Assembly: GCF_000142805.1 (NCBI RefSeq)
Contig: NC_013083.1
Location: forward strand, 1,240,001-1,304,000
DNA: 64,000 nucleotides
From: Lachancea thermotolerans CBS 6340
Taxonomy: Eukaryota > Ascomycota > Saccharomycetes > Saccharomycetales > Saccharomycetaceae
Direction of reading: 5' to 3'
The first letter of the stretch is position 1. Each line of letters opens with the position of its first letter. The translations under genes and the position numbers were made by a program. Below, in pieces: positions 1-10,032 of this stretch. Below the pieces are notes generated by a model. The model had not been told where the DNA came from and did not search any database. It saw nothing but the letters and a program-made list of their open reading frames with translations.

Positions 1-1
1 G

Positions 2-3000
2 GGATCCGTCAAGCCAACAGAGCTTGGACGCATTGCTTCTTACTTTTACATCAAATACCACTCTATCTCGAGTTACAATTCCATGCTTAATGAGCATCTT
101 ACTGCAATTGAGGTGCTTCAGGTTTTCTCCAATTCAGACGAATTCCGATATATTCCAGTGCGCGAGGAGGAACGCCTGGAGCTACAGAAGCTTGTTGAAA
201 AAGCTCCTATTCCGATACAGGAAGCACCTGACGATCCACATGCTAAAATAAATGTTCTTCTTCAATCTTTCATCTCACGATCAAAATTGGACGGTTTTGC
301 TTTGAAGTCAGACATGTTATACATAACGCAAAGTGCAGGACGAATTATGCGCGCACTTTTCGAACTAAGTTTGAAACGGGCTTGGTCTAGGCTCTCCAAA
401 ATTCTGCTCACATTGTGCAAGTCTATTGAAATGAGGGCTTGGATTACTAACTCGGCACTTAGACAATTTAGAACTTGTCCAGCTGAAGCAATACGACATG
501 CAGAAGCATCATTTCTTCCTTGGCAAGATTACCTACAGCTATCCTCTCCTCGCGAGGTTGGTGAGCTTTTAAGGCTGGAAAAGCACGGAAAGCTGGTTTT
601 TGATCTTTTACAGAAATTCCCCAAACTGGAAACTCAATGCTCAGTTCAGCCAATCACCCCAAGTGTTTTGCAGTTCCAGCTTGAGATTAAACCTTCTTGG
701 AGCTGGGATAGGAAAGTCCACGGTTTTAGTGAATCATTTTGGATTTTGTTGGAGGATGAAATGGGCGAAAAACTGCTTTACTATGACAGATTCACAGTCA
801 AAGAAAAACACGTAAATAAAGAACACTTCAAGGACTTTACGGTGTTCCTAAACAACTCTCAACAACAGAGACTTCCACTCAACTTTTTCATATCTTTAGT
901 GTCAGACAAATGGATGCAAAGTGAAGCCAGAATTCCGGTTGTTCTAGAAAATGTCAAGCTTCCAAAAAAATTTCCAGCTCCAACCCCGTTGCTTGATCTC
1001 GAGAGAGTTTCAGTCTCGGAGCTATGTTCCGATGAATTTGAGAGTGCTATCAACTTGATTCATTTTAACAAACTACAGAGCCAAGTTTTTCCAACTTTGT
1101 ATGAGACAAACGAGAACGTTCTTATAGGCGCAGCCCCAGGCAATGGCAGAGCAGTAATGGCCGAATTGGCGTTGTTCAAATTATGGCGTCATGCTGGCAA
1201 TCGTGCAGTCTTTGTATGCCCCTCTGAGAATAAAATTGAGGTATTATTAAAGAGTTGGCAACGCAGGTTTAGTAGTTTGGCTGGCGGTAAGTCGATCAAT
1301 AAGTTCACTGAGGATAACTTGGTGAATCTCAAACTCTTGGGTGAGAGCCACTTGATCCTTTGCACTCCTTCCCAGCTTGACCTTGTATCCCGCAAGTGGA
1401 AACAAAGAAAGAACGTCCAAAAAATTGAACTTTTAATTTTGGACCAAGCACATCTTGTTGGTAACGGCCTACCGGGAGCTGTTTATGAAAACATTATTTC
1501 CAGGATGACATTCATTTCGGCGCAACTCGAAACAAAACTCAGAATAGTCGCTCTTTCTAACCCTGTGGCAAATAGCAGAGATTTTGGAGAATGGATGGGA
1601 GTTAGGAAAGAAAATATCTTCAACTTCTCACCAAGCGACAGAGGAAATGCTTTGCAAATTCAAATACAATCAACTGAGCAATATTTAAATCATCGCTATC
1701 TTGCCAGGAAGTTCGTTTGGCCCCAATTCCAAGATTTGCAACTCACCAATGAAAAACCACGCCGTTTAGTCGTCTTTACATCATCTAGAAAACACTGTGT
1801 TGAAACAGTCCTAGAGATTATGAAGACGGGCGCTGCTCAAGACTTCGAACCATTGGCAAAAGGCAGTCCCATCTTTGACAACCTGGACGCAAAGATGTCA
1901 AGCAAAATGCTATCGGAAGCTGCTTCGTGGAAAATTGGCTGCTTACATGCTGGTATGACCAGCAAGGAGAGGGACACGATGAAGAAACTGTTTGCTGACG
2001 GGGGCCTAAATCTTTTAGTAGTATCCCGCGAAGAATCATATGAAGGACTAAAGGCCAATTCTGTAATTCTGCTGGGAACCAGCTATTACGAAGGTAAAGA
2101 ACATCGTTATGTTGATTATACCATGAACCAAATGCAAGAAATGATCAAGGTCGCATGTTTAAGTCCCAGTATGAATAAAGCGTTGGTTTTTACTTCGCCA
2201 AAGAAGAACGAGTACTACAAAAAGTTTCTAAGTGAACCCTTACCTGTTGAAAGCTTTATGTATTATCACTTGCCTGACGCTATATCCTGCGAGATTAGTA
2301 CGGGCGTTGTTGCGTCCAAACAGGATTGTATCGATTGGTTGACATACAGTTTGTTTTACAGAAGGCTTTATGGAAATCCCAGCTTTTATGGTGTTAAGGA
2401 TGTGTCGCCTTTAGGTATTTCGGCGTTTTTGACAGAGGTTGTCGAAGATGTTGTCGAAGATTTGGTTGAATTCTCTATAATAGAAGCTGAAAAAACAGAA
2501 TATTCCGAAGATGGGTCCAGCGAAGGCGAGGAGGATGTACTAGTACCTCTAAATGGCTGCTTGATTAGCTCACATCACAATATCTCAATTTCAAGCGTGA
2601 GAATTTTCCATCGCTCTTTGTCTAAGACTTCTGGGTTGAGAAGTATGCTAGAGGCAATATCGAGTACTATCGAGTTGGAAAGCGTCCCGGTTCGTGAGAG
2701 CGAGGCTGAGGTACTGCGGTCACTGTACGAAAAAGTGCCAGTTAAGTCTTCGAGAGCTGAAGATTTTGAGTCACCAGAAATGAAGGTGTTCATCCTATTG
2801 CAAACTCATCTCTCCCGCATTCAATTGAAAAATGAACTAAAGAGGGACATGGAAGACATTTTAAAAGCAGTTCCTAGAATTGTGAGCGCTCTCGTCGACT
2901 TCCTTGCCGGCGAAGGAAACCTCAACGCCACGACTGCTATGGACTTATCTCAAATGTTAACTCAAGGTATGTGGGATACCGACAGTCCTTTGTTGCAAAT

Positions 3001-3502
3001 TCCTTTCTTTGACCTGCACATGGTCAACAAGTGCAACGAAAAAGATGTGGAGACTATTTATGATGTTATGGCGTTAGAAGACGACGAGAGGGAAGAACTT
3101 CTAAATTTTGACAACGATAAGTTGAACTGCATAGCAGAGTTTGTGAACACGTATCCAAACATTGAACTAACGTATTCCATCGACCTATCCAAGCCGCTGG
3201 AAGCTGGACGGCCATTCAAAATTTTGGTGACTTTGACAAGAGATGAAGAAGCGGAAAGCCTCGACGTTGTAGCTCACAGATTTCCTTTTTCTAGAAAAGA
3301 AAACTGGTGGATTGTTGCTGGAGAAGCGTCCAAGAGGGAATTATTTTGCATAAAGAAAGTCTCTCAGGCCGCGGAGGTTAAAGAATATGAGCTTGAGGCG
3401 ACCATACATGAAAAAGGGAGACAGAAGCTAACGTTATGGTGCGTCAGTGATTCATACCTCGATGCTGATAAAGAAGTATCTATTGAGCTCAATATTACGT
3501 AG
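2..3502 (+). CDS. BRR2: U5 snRNP helicase Brr2, C-terminal part (5' end outside window)
   Basis: Brr2 is the Ski2-like ATPase that unwinds U4/U6 during spliceosome activation. The frame is open from base 2, before the first ATG at 83, and the upstream codons read as the start of a Sec63 domain (PTELGRIASYFYIKY), so the gene enters from the left and about 1,166 C-terminal residues are present. Order seen: the rest of the first Sec63 unit, the second helicase cassette, and a second Sec63 unit to the end. The second cassette is degenerate: its Walker A region at 1127-1153 reads GAAPGNGRA, with no GKT, and the DEAH-box position at 1442-1453 reads DQAH. Loss of ATPase motifs in this cassette is known for the family, where it acts as a protein-binding and regulatory module. 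The gene is convergent with RAD3, 65 bp away. BRR2 next to RAD3 also matches S. cerevisiae YER172C-YER171W. Confidence 0.95.
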   Translation, partial: GSVKPTELGRIASYFYIKYHSISSYNSMLNEHLTAIEVLQVFSNSDEFRYIPVREEERLELQKLVEKAPIPIQEAPDDPHAKINVLLQSFISRSKLDGFALKSDMLYITQSAGRIMRALFELSLKRAWSRLSKILLTLCKSIEMRAWITNSALRQFRTCPAEAIRHAEASFLPWQDYLQLSSPREVGELLRLEKHGKLVFDLLQKFPKLETQCSVQPITPSVLQFQLEIKPSWSWDRKVHGFSESFWILLEDEMGEKLLYYDRFTVKEKHVNKEHFKDFTVFLNNSQQQRLPLNFFISLVSDKWMQSEARIPVVLENVKLPKKFPAPTPLLDLERVSVSELCSDEFESAINLIHFNKLQSQVFPTLYETNENVLIGAAPGNGRAVMAELALFKLWRHAGNRAVFVCPSENKIEVLLKSWQRRFSSLAGGKSINKFTEDNLVNLKLLGESHLILCTPSQLDLVSRKWKQRKNVQKIELLILDQAHLVGNGLPGAVYENIISRMTFISAQLETKLRIVALSNPVANSRDFGEWMGVRKENIFNFSPSDRGNALQIQIQSTEQYLNHRYLARKFVWPQFQDLQLTNEKPRRLVVFTSSRKHCVETVLEIMKTGAAQDFEPLAKGSPIFDNLDAKMSSKMLSEAASWKIGCLHAGMTSKERDTMKKLFADGGLNLLVVSREESYEGLKANSVILLGTSYYEGKEHRYVDYTMNQMQEMIKVACLSPSMNKALVFTSPKKNEYYKKFLSEPLPVESFMYYHLPDAISCEISTGVVASKQDCIDWLTYSLFYRRLYGNPSFYGVKDVSPLGISAFLTEVVEDVVEDLVEFSIIEAEKTEYSEDGSSEGEEDVLVPLNGCLISSHHNISISSVRIFHRSLSKTSGLRSMLEAISSTIELESVPVRESEAEVLRSLYEKVPVKSSRAEDFESPEMKVFILLQTHLSRIQLKNELKRDMEDILKAVPRIVSALVDFLAGEGNLNATTAMDLSQMLTQGMWDTDSPLLQIPFFDLHMVNKCNEKDVETIYDVMALEDDEREELLNFDNDKLNCIAEFVNTYPNIELTYSIDLSKPLEAGRPFKILVTLTRDEEAESLDVVAHRFPFSRKENWWIVAGEASKRELFCIKKVSQAAEVKEYELEATIHEKGRQKLTLWCVSDSYLDADKEVSIELNIT

Positions 3503-3567
3503 TAGTTTTCCGGCACGCACTTGAAGCTCAGTTCGTCTATATTCTTTGCGTTTACGTATGTTGTACT

Positions 3568-5916
3568 TTATTGTAGCATCTGAATATCACCATCTTGATC
3601 CTTTGACGTTTCCTGCTCCTCGACAGGTTGCGTGTCCAGCACAAATCCCTGTCCCTTTTTCTTTTTCTGTTCATTTTGAAATTGAATCAGTTGATCGAAG
3701 TTCCACAAGGAAACGCCCTCTTGGTCTTTAGGGTCTGTGGGCTGCGCCATTGTCCTCAAAAACTGTTTTGTATTGGCAATTGCCATATCTGTTGAAAGGT
3801 TGAGATCAGCATCTGATAAGCCTTGTGCGATCCACTTCGGAAGCTGGCCTTTCTTCCTCGCGAACCGCCTATCTGCTAACACCATGACTCCATAATCGTC
3901 TTTCCCCCTCAGAACTCTCCCTAAGCATTGCGCTGCGTGTCTCATGGCATCAAATGACAAAAAGTCATTTTCCCTTATTTGGTAATGTTCCCTTAAGAAC
4001 TCGAGCCGAGCTTTCAATATACGCGATTCAGTGTACTGAAATGGAATACCAATCATAAGCACGGTTCTGCCAAAATGATGGTCAAAGTCAATTCCCTCTG
4101 ATACCTTTCCTCGAGCAACTGATAATAAAATTGCTCCACGGCCGTTTGAGCAGGCTTTACGATAGGTTTCCAAAGCCAAAGAGGTTTCTTGTGCATCTGG
4201 CGTTTCAACTAAGATAAGCTTATACTTCCAGACTTCATCTAAAATGCCCATTGTTTGCCACATAGATATAATACTCTCCATGTACAAATATGAGGGGAAA
4301 AAAACCACCATTCCGTCTGGCGTAATCTTAGCAAATTCAACTAGCATAGAACCATAGTTCCTAACAATACTTGGATCGTTACGAATCTCGAACCTCGACG
4401 AGATCGCAACTTGATCAGAGCCCTTTGTCACAATCATTGGAAGAAAAGATTTCTTTGCTAAAGTCATTGCATAAGACTCTTGAAGAACAGTCTCAAAATT
4501 CAGCATCTTGGGGTACATATCCAACGGCGAAATAGTTCCGGAAGTTATGATCACAGAGGAAAACTTGTCAAACACAGGCTTTATTGCTATCGAGGCATCA
4601 AGACAAGTGAACCTCATTATTGGATTGGGAACAGCGGCATTTTCTATTTCATAAGGTTCAATAATCAACACAAAGCCCTCCTCGTACGTCGAAATTAATG
4701 TGGCAAAAGTTGCTATATCCTTAAGTGCGGTAAATTCTTCGATCTCTGATACTTCCAACGTCCTTACAAGCAATGAAAGCCTTTCGGAGCAAAACCTTAA
4801 CGGTTTCCTTTCAATGAAGGTAAGTTGCTTTAAATGCTGAAGAAATGAGTTAGGTGTCTCGGATATAACATGTAATACTTTCATCCTGGTTTTCAAGTAT
4901 TCAATAAACCTTTTCAAGAAAGAAACAAAATGCTCAGCTCTCCGTATATTTCCTGGAATGGCCTCCGAAAGCAAGTCCTGTGAGAGAACCGGCGACTCAA
5001 CCGGCGGTTCTTCTGCGCCTAGCATGTCAGGAGCGCGAAGGCCATTGACTAATTTCTCATATTCATCCTGGAGTCTTTGCGAATCGACTTGGCGAACCTC
5101 CTGTATCTTTTCGTTTAGGTTGTTTGCGCCCTTAGTCGCACGCTTTAAAACATCATTAGTTAAGTCAAGTGATAGCGACTCGATACAAACATTATCAATG
5201 TTGTGAGCCTCATCGAAAATCACAATTGCATCCCTGGAAACCTCTTTAGACACTCTCTCTGAAATCTTTGGGTCTAGCAAATAATGGTAGGAATAAATCA
5301 TTATATCGCACATAGCAATCATACGACGAACCGTGAAATACGGACACATTGTTCTCTCTTCGCAGTACTTTATTAACTTTTCAAAAGAATAAACGCCCAC
5401 TGGAACATAGTTCTCAGGATCCATAGTATTAAGGTTCTCATGAAAATCACATAGTTCGATATTAGCAGTTGGGTCTTGCTCAGCTTTGCGAGCTGCTTGG
5501 CCATTTGTCATGCGCCTGCACTTCTCATCCACTACAGTACCTTTTCTTTCCTTGCGAACTCTTGGATGCAGGCATAGATTTTTTCTACTGGTCAACCCCA
5601 ACCCTCTAAAATGCTCTTTGTGGCCCAGTTCCTTTGACCTGTAATCCATAAGTGATTCTAACTCCACCAGTGCTTTTTCAATTTCGGACATAGTACGAGA
5701 ACAGTATATGATCTTGCGGTGCTCTGCATAGTGTGTCTGATACGCAACTGCTAGGGACAGCAGGGATACAGTTTTGCCTGTCCCCGAAGGCATTTCTAAG
5801 ATGCTATTGCCCCCAGCGTCAAGAGTTTTCTTGATGTCGCACATATATTGGTACTGCTCGGGGTATATTTTAGGGTACGGAAAAATTACAGGCAAATCAT
5901 CAATGTAGAATTTCAT
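3568..5916 (-). CDS. RAD3: TFIIH 5'-3' DNA helicase Rad3 (XPD)
   Basis: Rad3 is the XPD-type helicase subunit of TFIIH. It opens DNA around lesions in nucleotide excision repair and supports transcription initiation in the nucleus. The 782-residue product is close to the S. cerevisiae length (778). Visible motifs: Walker A MPSGTGKT at residues 42-49 (K48); four iron-sulfur cysteines C115, C133, C156 and C191 in the Fe-S domain; DEAH at 235-238; a late helicase motif around QCLGRVLRG. These positions equal the yeast and human landmarks, so the ATG at 5916 is secure. The C-terminus is rich in Q, K and D, as is usual in yeasts. It is convergent with BRR2 and follows ADK2 on the same strand, as in YER170W-YER171W. 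A second repair gene of the same pathway, RAD4, lies at 41.8 kb. Confidence 0.97.
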   Translation of the reverse strand: MKFYIDDLPVIFPYPKIYPEQYQYMCDIKKTLDAGGNSILEMPSGTGKTVSLLSLAVAYQTHYAEHRKIIYCSRTMSEIEKALVELESLMDYRSKELGHKEHFRGLGLTSRKNLCLHPRVRKERKGTVVDEKCRRMTNGQAARKAEQDPTANIELCDFHENLNTMDPENYVPVGVYSFEKLIKYCEERTMCPYFTVRRMIAMCDIMIYSYHYLLDPKISERVSKEVSRDAIVIFDEAHNIDNVCIESLSLDLTNDVLKRATKGANNLNEKIQEVRQVDSQRLQDEYEKLVNGLRAPDMLGAEEPPVESPVLSQDLLSEAIPGNIRRAEHFVSFLKRFIEYLKTRMKVLHVISETPNSFLQHLKQLTFIERKPLRFCSERLSLLVRTLEVSEIEEFTALKDIATFATLISTYEEGFVLIIEPYEIENAAVPNPIMRFTCLDASIAIKPVFDKFSSVIITSGTISPLDMYPKMLNFETVLQESYAMTLAKKSFLPMIVTKGSDQVAISSRFEIRNDPSIVRNYGSMLVEFAKITPDGMVVFFPSYLYMESIISMWQTMGILDEVWKYKLILVETPDAQETSLALETYRKACSNGRGAILLSVARGKVSEGIDFDHHFGRTVLMIGIPFQYTESRILKARLEFLREHYQIRENDFLSFDAMRHAAQCLGRVLRGKDDYGVMVLADRRFARKKGQLPKWIAQGLSDADLNLSTDMAIANTKQFLRTMAQPTDPKDQEGVSLWNFDQLIQFQNEQKKKKGQGFVLDTQPVEEQETSKDQDGDIQMLQ

Positions 5917-6233
5917 GTCGGGCTTGCTAAGGTCGCTTCCTAGCGCTAAGTCTCCTTTCCTGAGCGATGTATTCTAAAGCTCATCTTCCCAAACAGTTTT
6001 TATCAAATATATCCATCATATATTCGTCCAGAACGACTCATTGGAAGCCAGCTCGCCAGTTTAATCACGGCTACTACCAACACTTTGCATGCGACAAATG
6101 ATTCCACATGACCTTTCCGGGCTTGCTAAAGTTAAAATTACTACGAACTTTGAGCAGTGAGATTTTATTGGCCTTGGCAGCTAGAATTGGAACTGATAAC
6201 GCACTGATATGAGTTGCAAAAACATGATAGGTA
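5917..6233. other. ADK2-RAD3 intergenic (317 bp)
   Basis: Holds the ADK2 3' end and the RAD3 promoter. I see no conserved motif that I would name and no extra gene. A short minus-strand frame here (6074-6259) has no recognisable similarity. Confidence 0.5.
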
Positions 6234-6911
6234 TCAAGGCTGGTGCAGCTTCTGCACAACGAGCTTCAGTAACTGAGGGAATATTATATCAGATGTTGGG
6301 CCAGACACTGTTTTTAGAATTCCCAGTTCAGAGTAAAATTGTTTTAATGGCTCAACAGTTTCCGCGTAGTTCTTGAGCCGCTTACCAAATACTTCGGATG
6401 TGTCATCGGGCCGTTTAATGAGCGGCTCGCCTGTAACGTCATCCTTTCCTGGGACTTTAGGCGGGTTGTAAGTCAGGTTGTAGACCCTGCCGCTAGGGAC
6501 ATGAACATATCTGTTTTCAATGCGCTCAAGAATGACGTCGGTTGGGACATCCAGTTCGACAACTAAATTCAATGAGGCGTTGTGTGGTGTTAATTGGACA
6601 CGCAAAGACCGAGCTTGCTCCAACGTTCGAGGAAATCCATCTAAAAGGAAACTGGAGTCCGCGGAGAGCCAACCTCGAACCGACAACTCGCCCACTACTA
6701 GGTCATTCATCAAAGAGTCTGGCAAGAGTTTGCCCTGTGAGATGTACTCCGAGGCAATGCGACCCAGTTCGGTCTTTTGTTGAATCCTTCGTCGGAGTAG
6801 GTCCCCTGAAGAGACCGATTTGATGTGTTTGAATTGGTTCAGAAGCTTGGAGGTTTGAGTACCTTTACCAGAGCCTGGAGCTCCTAGTAAAAGCAATCGA
6901 AGAGGGTTCAT
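6234..6911 (-). CDS. ADK2: mitochondrial adenylate kinase (GTP:AMP phosphotransferase)
   Basis: Adenylate kinase family, matrix-type isozyme that in yeast uses GTP to phosphorylate AMP. The 225 residues equal the yeast Adk2 length. Seen: P-loop GAPGSGKGT at residues 10-18; an NMP-binding stretch (SSGDLLRRRI); the DGFPRT motif; a long LID domain (YVHVPSGRVYNLTYNPPK) with no zinc cysteines, as in short-chain-derived mitochondrial forms; RPDDT after the LID. There is no obvious cleavable presequence, which matches the known non-cleaved import of Adk2. The next gene on the strand is RAD3; the upstream side is a 1.36 kb divergent region shared with PAB1. Confidence 0.93.
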   Translation of the reverse strand: MNPLRLLLLGAPGSGKGTQTSKLLNQFKHIKSVSSGDLLRRRIQQKTELGRIASEYISQGKLLPDSLMNDLVVGELSVRGWLSADSSFLLDGFPRTLEQARSLRVQLTPHNASLNLVVELDVPTDVILERIENRYVHVPSGRVYNLTYNPPKVPGKDDVTGEPLIKRPDDTSEVFGKRLKNYAETVEPLKQFYSELGILKTVSGPTSDIIFPQLLKLVVQKLHQP

Positions 6912-8010
6912 CCTGTCAAGGCTCTTACGTACTTTTGTGTATTGTTGTTATGTCAATATCGATAAGTTCGGCTCAAATAAAATACGCGAAGAAAAGATCA
7001 CTAAACCACATACAACATGAATATTCGAGAACAGAGTACCCAGCTATTCCATTTGAGATTTATATGACACCAAAACAACAAGGCCTCTTTCGTGACATGC
7101 GCACCCGCAAAATCGCATAAACTTCTTCTCAGTTGTTTCTCGACGTTGAGCGTGGGCGGGGCCACCAAGTTATTGGAAATAGTAAGGTATATCCTCGAGA
7201 GCAGCTGAGCTGGGTTGTAGCCTTTCAAGAGATGTCAGTTTGCCGACAAAACCTCTGTGTTCAGACCCGAACGTGCAAGGGGTCGCATTGGCGAGACGCT
7301 CATGAAGAAATTAAGGCAGGCTACAAGGCTCTTGCTTTGCACACAAGATGATTTAAAAGACGTATCGTACCAGTGCAAAAGCCAAAATTATCTTTTATTG
7401 CTAGCACAGTATTCAAAAGGAAATTCGTGGAAACAAACGATTGATGGATCTTTTGGCATGGAGCTCTCCCGTCACGCCTTTGTTCCAAGAAAATCAGCCA
7501 GCAAGGTATAGCGCCCAGTCGGGGCCTCGTTTGAATCCACTCTCCTCGGATTTAGCCTTTCAAACTACGCTTTCTGTGCAGCTGTTCAATGCCCCTTTCG
7601 GGACGAGGCATCCGCCTGGTTGGGCTCTGGCAGAAGTGTTAGATTGCCCAGTAGCCAGTTATCTTAACCGGAACTACTGTGTCTAGGTACCTTGATGGTT
7701 GAACTACGATCAAATTCAAAAGCATGCATGAGGATAAAGCTTTGTCGAGTGCGACTGCATTTTCTAGGGTGCGATGTCGAGTGAAGGAAGGACAAACTTG
7801 AACACCTACAGGAGCTTGGAGCTTAGAGCCAAAAATCGGCGCACTCGCAAGCATCATGCTTTTTGATCCTAGGCCATTGCCGCGGGCGCTTAGACATACT
7901 GAGCATCTCGCTGTTTCCGCCCAAGTACTGGAAAGGTCGTGCTTGTGATATCCACGTGACGAAGAAAGCACGCGTATCTAATGATAAGAATCAAGGACTC
8001 TTCTTTGTGG

Positions 8011-8034
8011 TGAAAAAATTTTCAGGCGATGAGC
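8011..8034 (+). promoter_or_regulatory. RRPE + PAC promoter pair of PAB1
   Basis: TGAAAAAATTTTCA (8011-8024, RRPE type, bound by Stb3 in S. cerevisiae) is followed one base later by GCGATGAGC (8026-8034, PAC, bound by Dot6/Tod6). The pair lies about 235 bp before the PAB1 ATG. Paired RRPE and PAC mark the ribosome-biogenesis regulon in yeasts. Confidence 0.75.
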
Positions 8035-8162
8035 ATTGAAGATTAACCTTCGATGTTTGATTCTTGAAAGAACCAGCGATCCAAAGCCACCGAAATCACA
8101 CGCCGTTTTTTGCATTAAGATACTTGAACTAGCCCTCTGGTCCAGTACTTAATATACCAATC

Positions 8163-8223
8163 AAAAAACCCCCAAAAAAAACCGAATTTCCCACGAGTTT
8201 ATTTAAAAAAACCCAAAAAAAAA
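8163..8223 (+). promoter_or_regulatory. A-rich 5' leader of PAB1 (possible autoregulatory site)
   Basis: Four runs of 6, 9, 7 and 9 adenines separated by C or T blocks lie 46-106 bases before the ATG at 8269. An A-rich leader tract that binds the protein itself is known for mammalian PABPC1 and is reported for yeast PAB1. The role here is inferred. Confidence 0.55.
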
Positions 8224-8268
8224 TCCAGCCTTGGCCACCTTTTGACACCAATACTACCTGTGCCGAAA

Positions 8269-10032
8269 ATGTCTGATGTTACTGATAAGACCGCTGAACA
8301 GCTGGAACAGCTAAAGATCCAGGATGAGCCTCAAACTGAGCCCACCTCGGCCGAGTCCGAGTCTAGCAAGGTTGAGTCCTCGTCTGCGTCTCTATACGTG
8401 GGAGAGCTAGACCCAAGCGTTACTGAAGCGTTGTTGTACGACCTTTTCTCGCCAATCGGCTCCGTATCCTCGATTCGTGTGTGCCGCGATGCGATCACCA
8501 AGACTTCGTTGGGCTACGCTTACGTCAACTTCCACGACCACAACGCTGGCAGAACCGCCATTGAGAAGCTGAACTACACTCCAATCAAGGGTAGACCTTG
8601 CCGTATCATGTGGTCCCAGCGTGACCCATCTCTCAGAAAGAAGGGCTCTGGCAATGTTTTCATCAAGAACTTGCACCCTGCCATCGACAACAAGGCTTTG
8701 CACGACACTTTCTCTGTCTTCGGTAACATTCTGTCTTGTAAAATTGCTACCGATGAGACTGGTAAATCCAGAAAGTTTGGTTTCGTGCACTTCGAGGAGG
8801 AGGAAGCCGCTAAGGAGGCCATTGACGCCATCAACGGTATGTTGTTGAACGGCTTGGAGGTCTACGTTGCTCCTCACGTATCTAAGAAGGACCGTCAATC
8901 TAAGCTGGACGAGGTTAAGTCGAACTTCACCAATGTCTACGTGAAGAACATCGACTCTGAAACCACTCAGGAGGAATTCGAAAAAATGTTCTCCAATTAC
9001 GGTGCCATCACCTCCGCTGTTCTCGAGAGAGACAACGAGGGCAAGCTAAGAGGCTTCGGTTTCGTTAACTTTGAAGACCACAACGCTGCTTTGAAGGCCT
9101 GCGAGGAGTTGAACGACACTGACTTCAAGGGCCAAAAGCTTTACGTTGGCCGTGCTCAGAAGAAGTACGAGCGTCTACAAGAGCTGAAAAAGCAATACGA
9201 GTCTTCTAGAATGGAGAAATTGGCCAAGTACCAAGGTGTTAACTTGTTCGTCAAGAACTTGGACGACTCCGTCGATGACCAAAAGTTGGAGGAGGAATTT
9301 GCTCCTTTTGGCACAATCACTTCCGTGAAAGTCATGAGAGATGAGGCTGGTAACTCCAAGGGCTTTGGCTTCGTATGCTTCTCTACCCCAGAGGAAGCCA
9401 CCAAGGCTATCACTGAGAAGAACCAGCAGATTGTTGCTGGCAAGCCACTATACGTCGCTATTGCCCAGAGAAAGGAAGTGAGACGCTCCCAACTCGCTCA
9501 GCAGATCCAGGCCAGAAACCAGATGAGATACCAGCAGGCTACTGCTGCCGCCGCTGCCGCCGCTGGCATGCCTGGCCAGTTCATGCAGCCAATGTTCTAC
9601 GGCGTCATGCCCCCAAGAGGCGTTCCTTTCAACGGGCCAAACCCTCAACAGATGGCTGCTATGAACGGCATCCCAAAGAACGGTGTCCCTCCTCAGCAGT
9701 TCGGTAGACCAGCTGGCCCGATGTACGGTGTCCCTCCACAAGGTCCTCAGGGCGCTTTCCCAAGAAACGGTAACCAATTTTTCCACCAAAAGCAAAGACA
9801 GGCTCTAGGTGAGCAGCTGTACAAGAGAGTCTCCGCCAAGACCCAAGATGAGGAAGCCGCTGGTAAGATCACCGGTATGATCTTAGACCTGCCACCTCAG
9901 GAAGTTGTGCCATTGTTGGAGAACGATGAGTTGTTTGAGCAGCACTTCAAGGAAGCCTTCGCTGCCTATGATTCTTTTAAGAAGGACCAAGACGCTCAAG
10001 CTCAAGCCGAGCCAGCTACTGAACAAGCTTAA
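8269..10032 (+). CDS. PAB1: poly(A)-binding protein Pab1
   Basis: Pab1 coats mRNA poly(A) tails, bridges to eIF4G for translation and controls deadenylation. The 587 residues match the family (577 in S. cerevisiae). Order: acidic N-terminus; RRM1 about 41-118 (RNP2 LYVGEL, RNP1 LGYAYVNF); RRM2 about 129-206 (KFGFVHF); RRM3 about 222-298 (RGFGFVNF); RRM4 about 325-401 (KGFGFVCF); a P/G/M/Q linker with an eight-alanine run (427-432 region); C-terminal PABC/MLLE domain about 507-572 ([18 protein letters not shown]). I chose ATG 8269 ([12 protein letters not shown]) because it matches the yeast N-terminus; a nine-codon extension starting at a TTG (8242) is not credible. Codon use is strongly biased (TTG, GGT, AAG), as in a highly expressed gene. 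Confidence 0.98.
   Translation: MSDVTDKTAEQLEQLKIQDEPQTEPTSAESESSKVESSSASLYVGELDPSVTEALLYDLFSPIGSVSSIRVCRDAITKTSLGYAYVNFHDHNAGRTAIEKLNYTPIKGRPCRIMWSQRDPSLRKKGSGNVFIKNLHPAIDNKALHDTFSVFGNILSCKIATDETGKSRKFGFVHFEEEEAAKEAIDAINGMLLNGLEVYVAPHVSKKDRQSKLDEVKSNFTNVYVKNIDSETTQEEFEKMFSNYGAITSAVLERDNEGKLRGFGFVNFEDHNAALKACEELNDTDFKGQKLYVGRAQKKYERLQELKKQYESSRMEKLAKYQGVNLFVKNLDDSVDDQKLEEEFAPFGTITSVKVMRDEAGNSKGFGFVCFSTPEEATKAITEKNQQIVAGKPLYVAIAQRKEVRRSQLAQQIQARNQMRYQQATAAAAAAAGMPGQFMQPMFYGVMPPRGVPFNGPNPQQMAAMNGIPKNGVPPQQFGRPAGPMYGVPPQGPQGAFPRNGNQFFHQKQRQALGEQLYKRVSAKTQDEEAAGKITGMILDLPPQEVVPLLENDELFEQHFKEAFAAYDSFKKDQDAQAQAEPATEQA

Larger units (their letters stand above)
6912..8268. other. ADK2/PAB1 divergent intergenic (1.36 kb)
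   Basis: Shared upstream region of ADK2 (minus) and PAB1 (plus). The PAB1-proximal part carries a CACGTG site (7953-7958), an RRPE/PAC pair (8011-8034) and an A-rich leader (8163-8223). From about 6950 to 7900 I see only short unconvincing frames and nothing like a tRNA. It is also the left edge of a block that is inverted compared with S. cerevisiae. Confidence 0.5.

Noticed and set aside
8242-8268. N-terminal extension of PAB1
   Set aside because: It begins at TTG, and the ATG at 8269 matches the known protein start.
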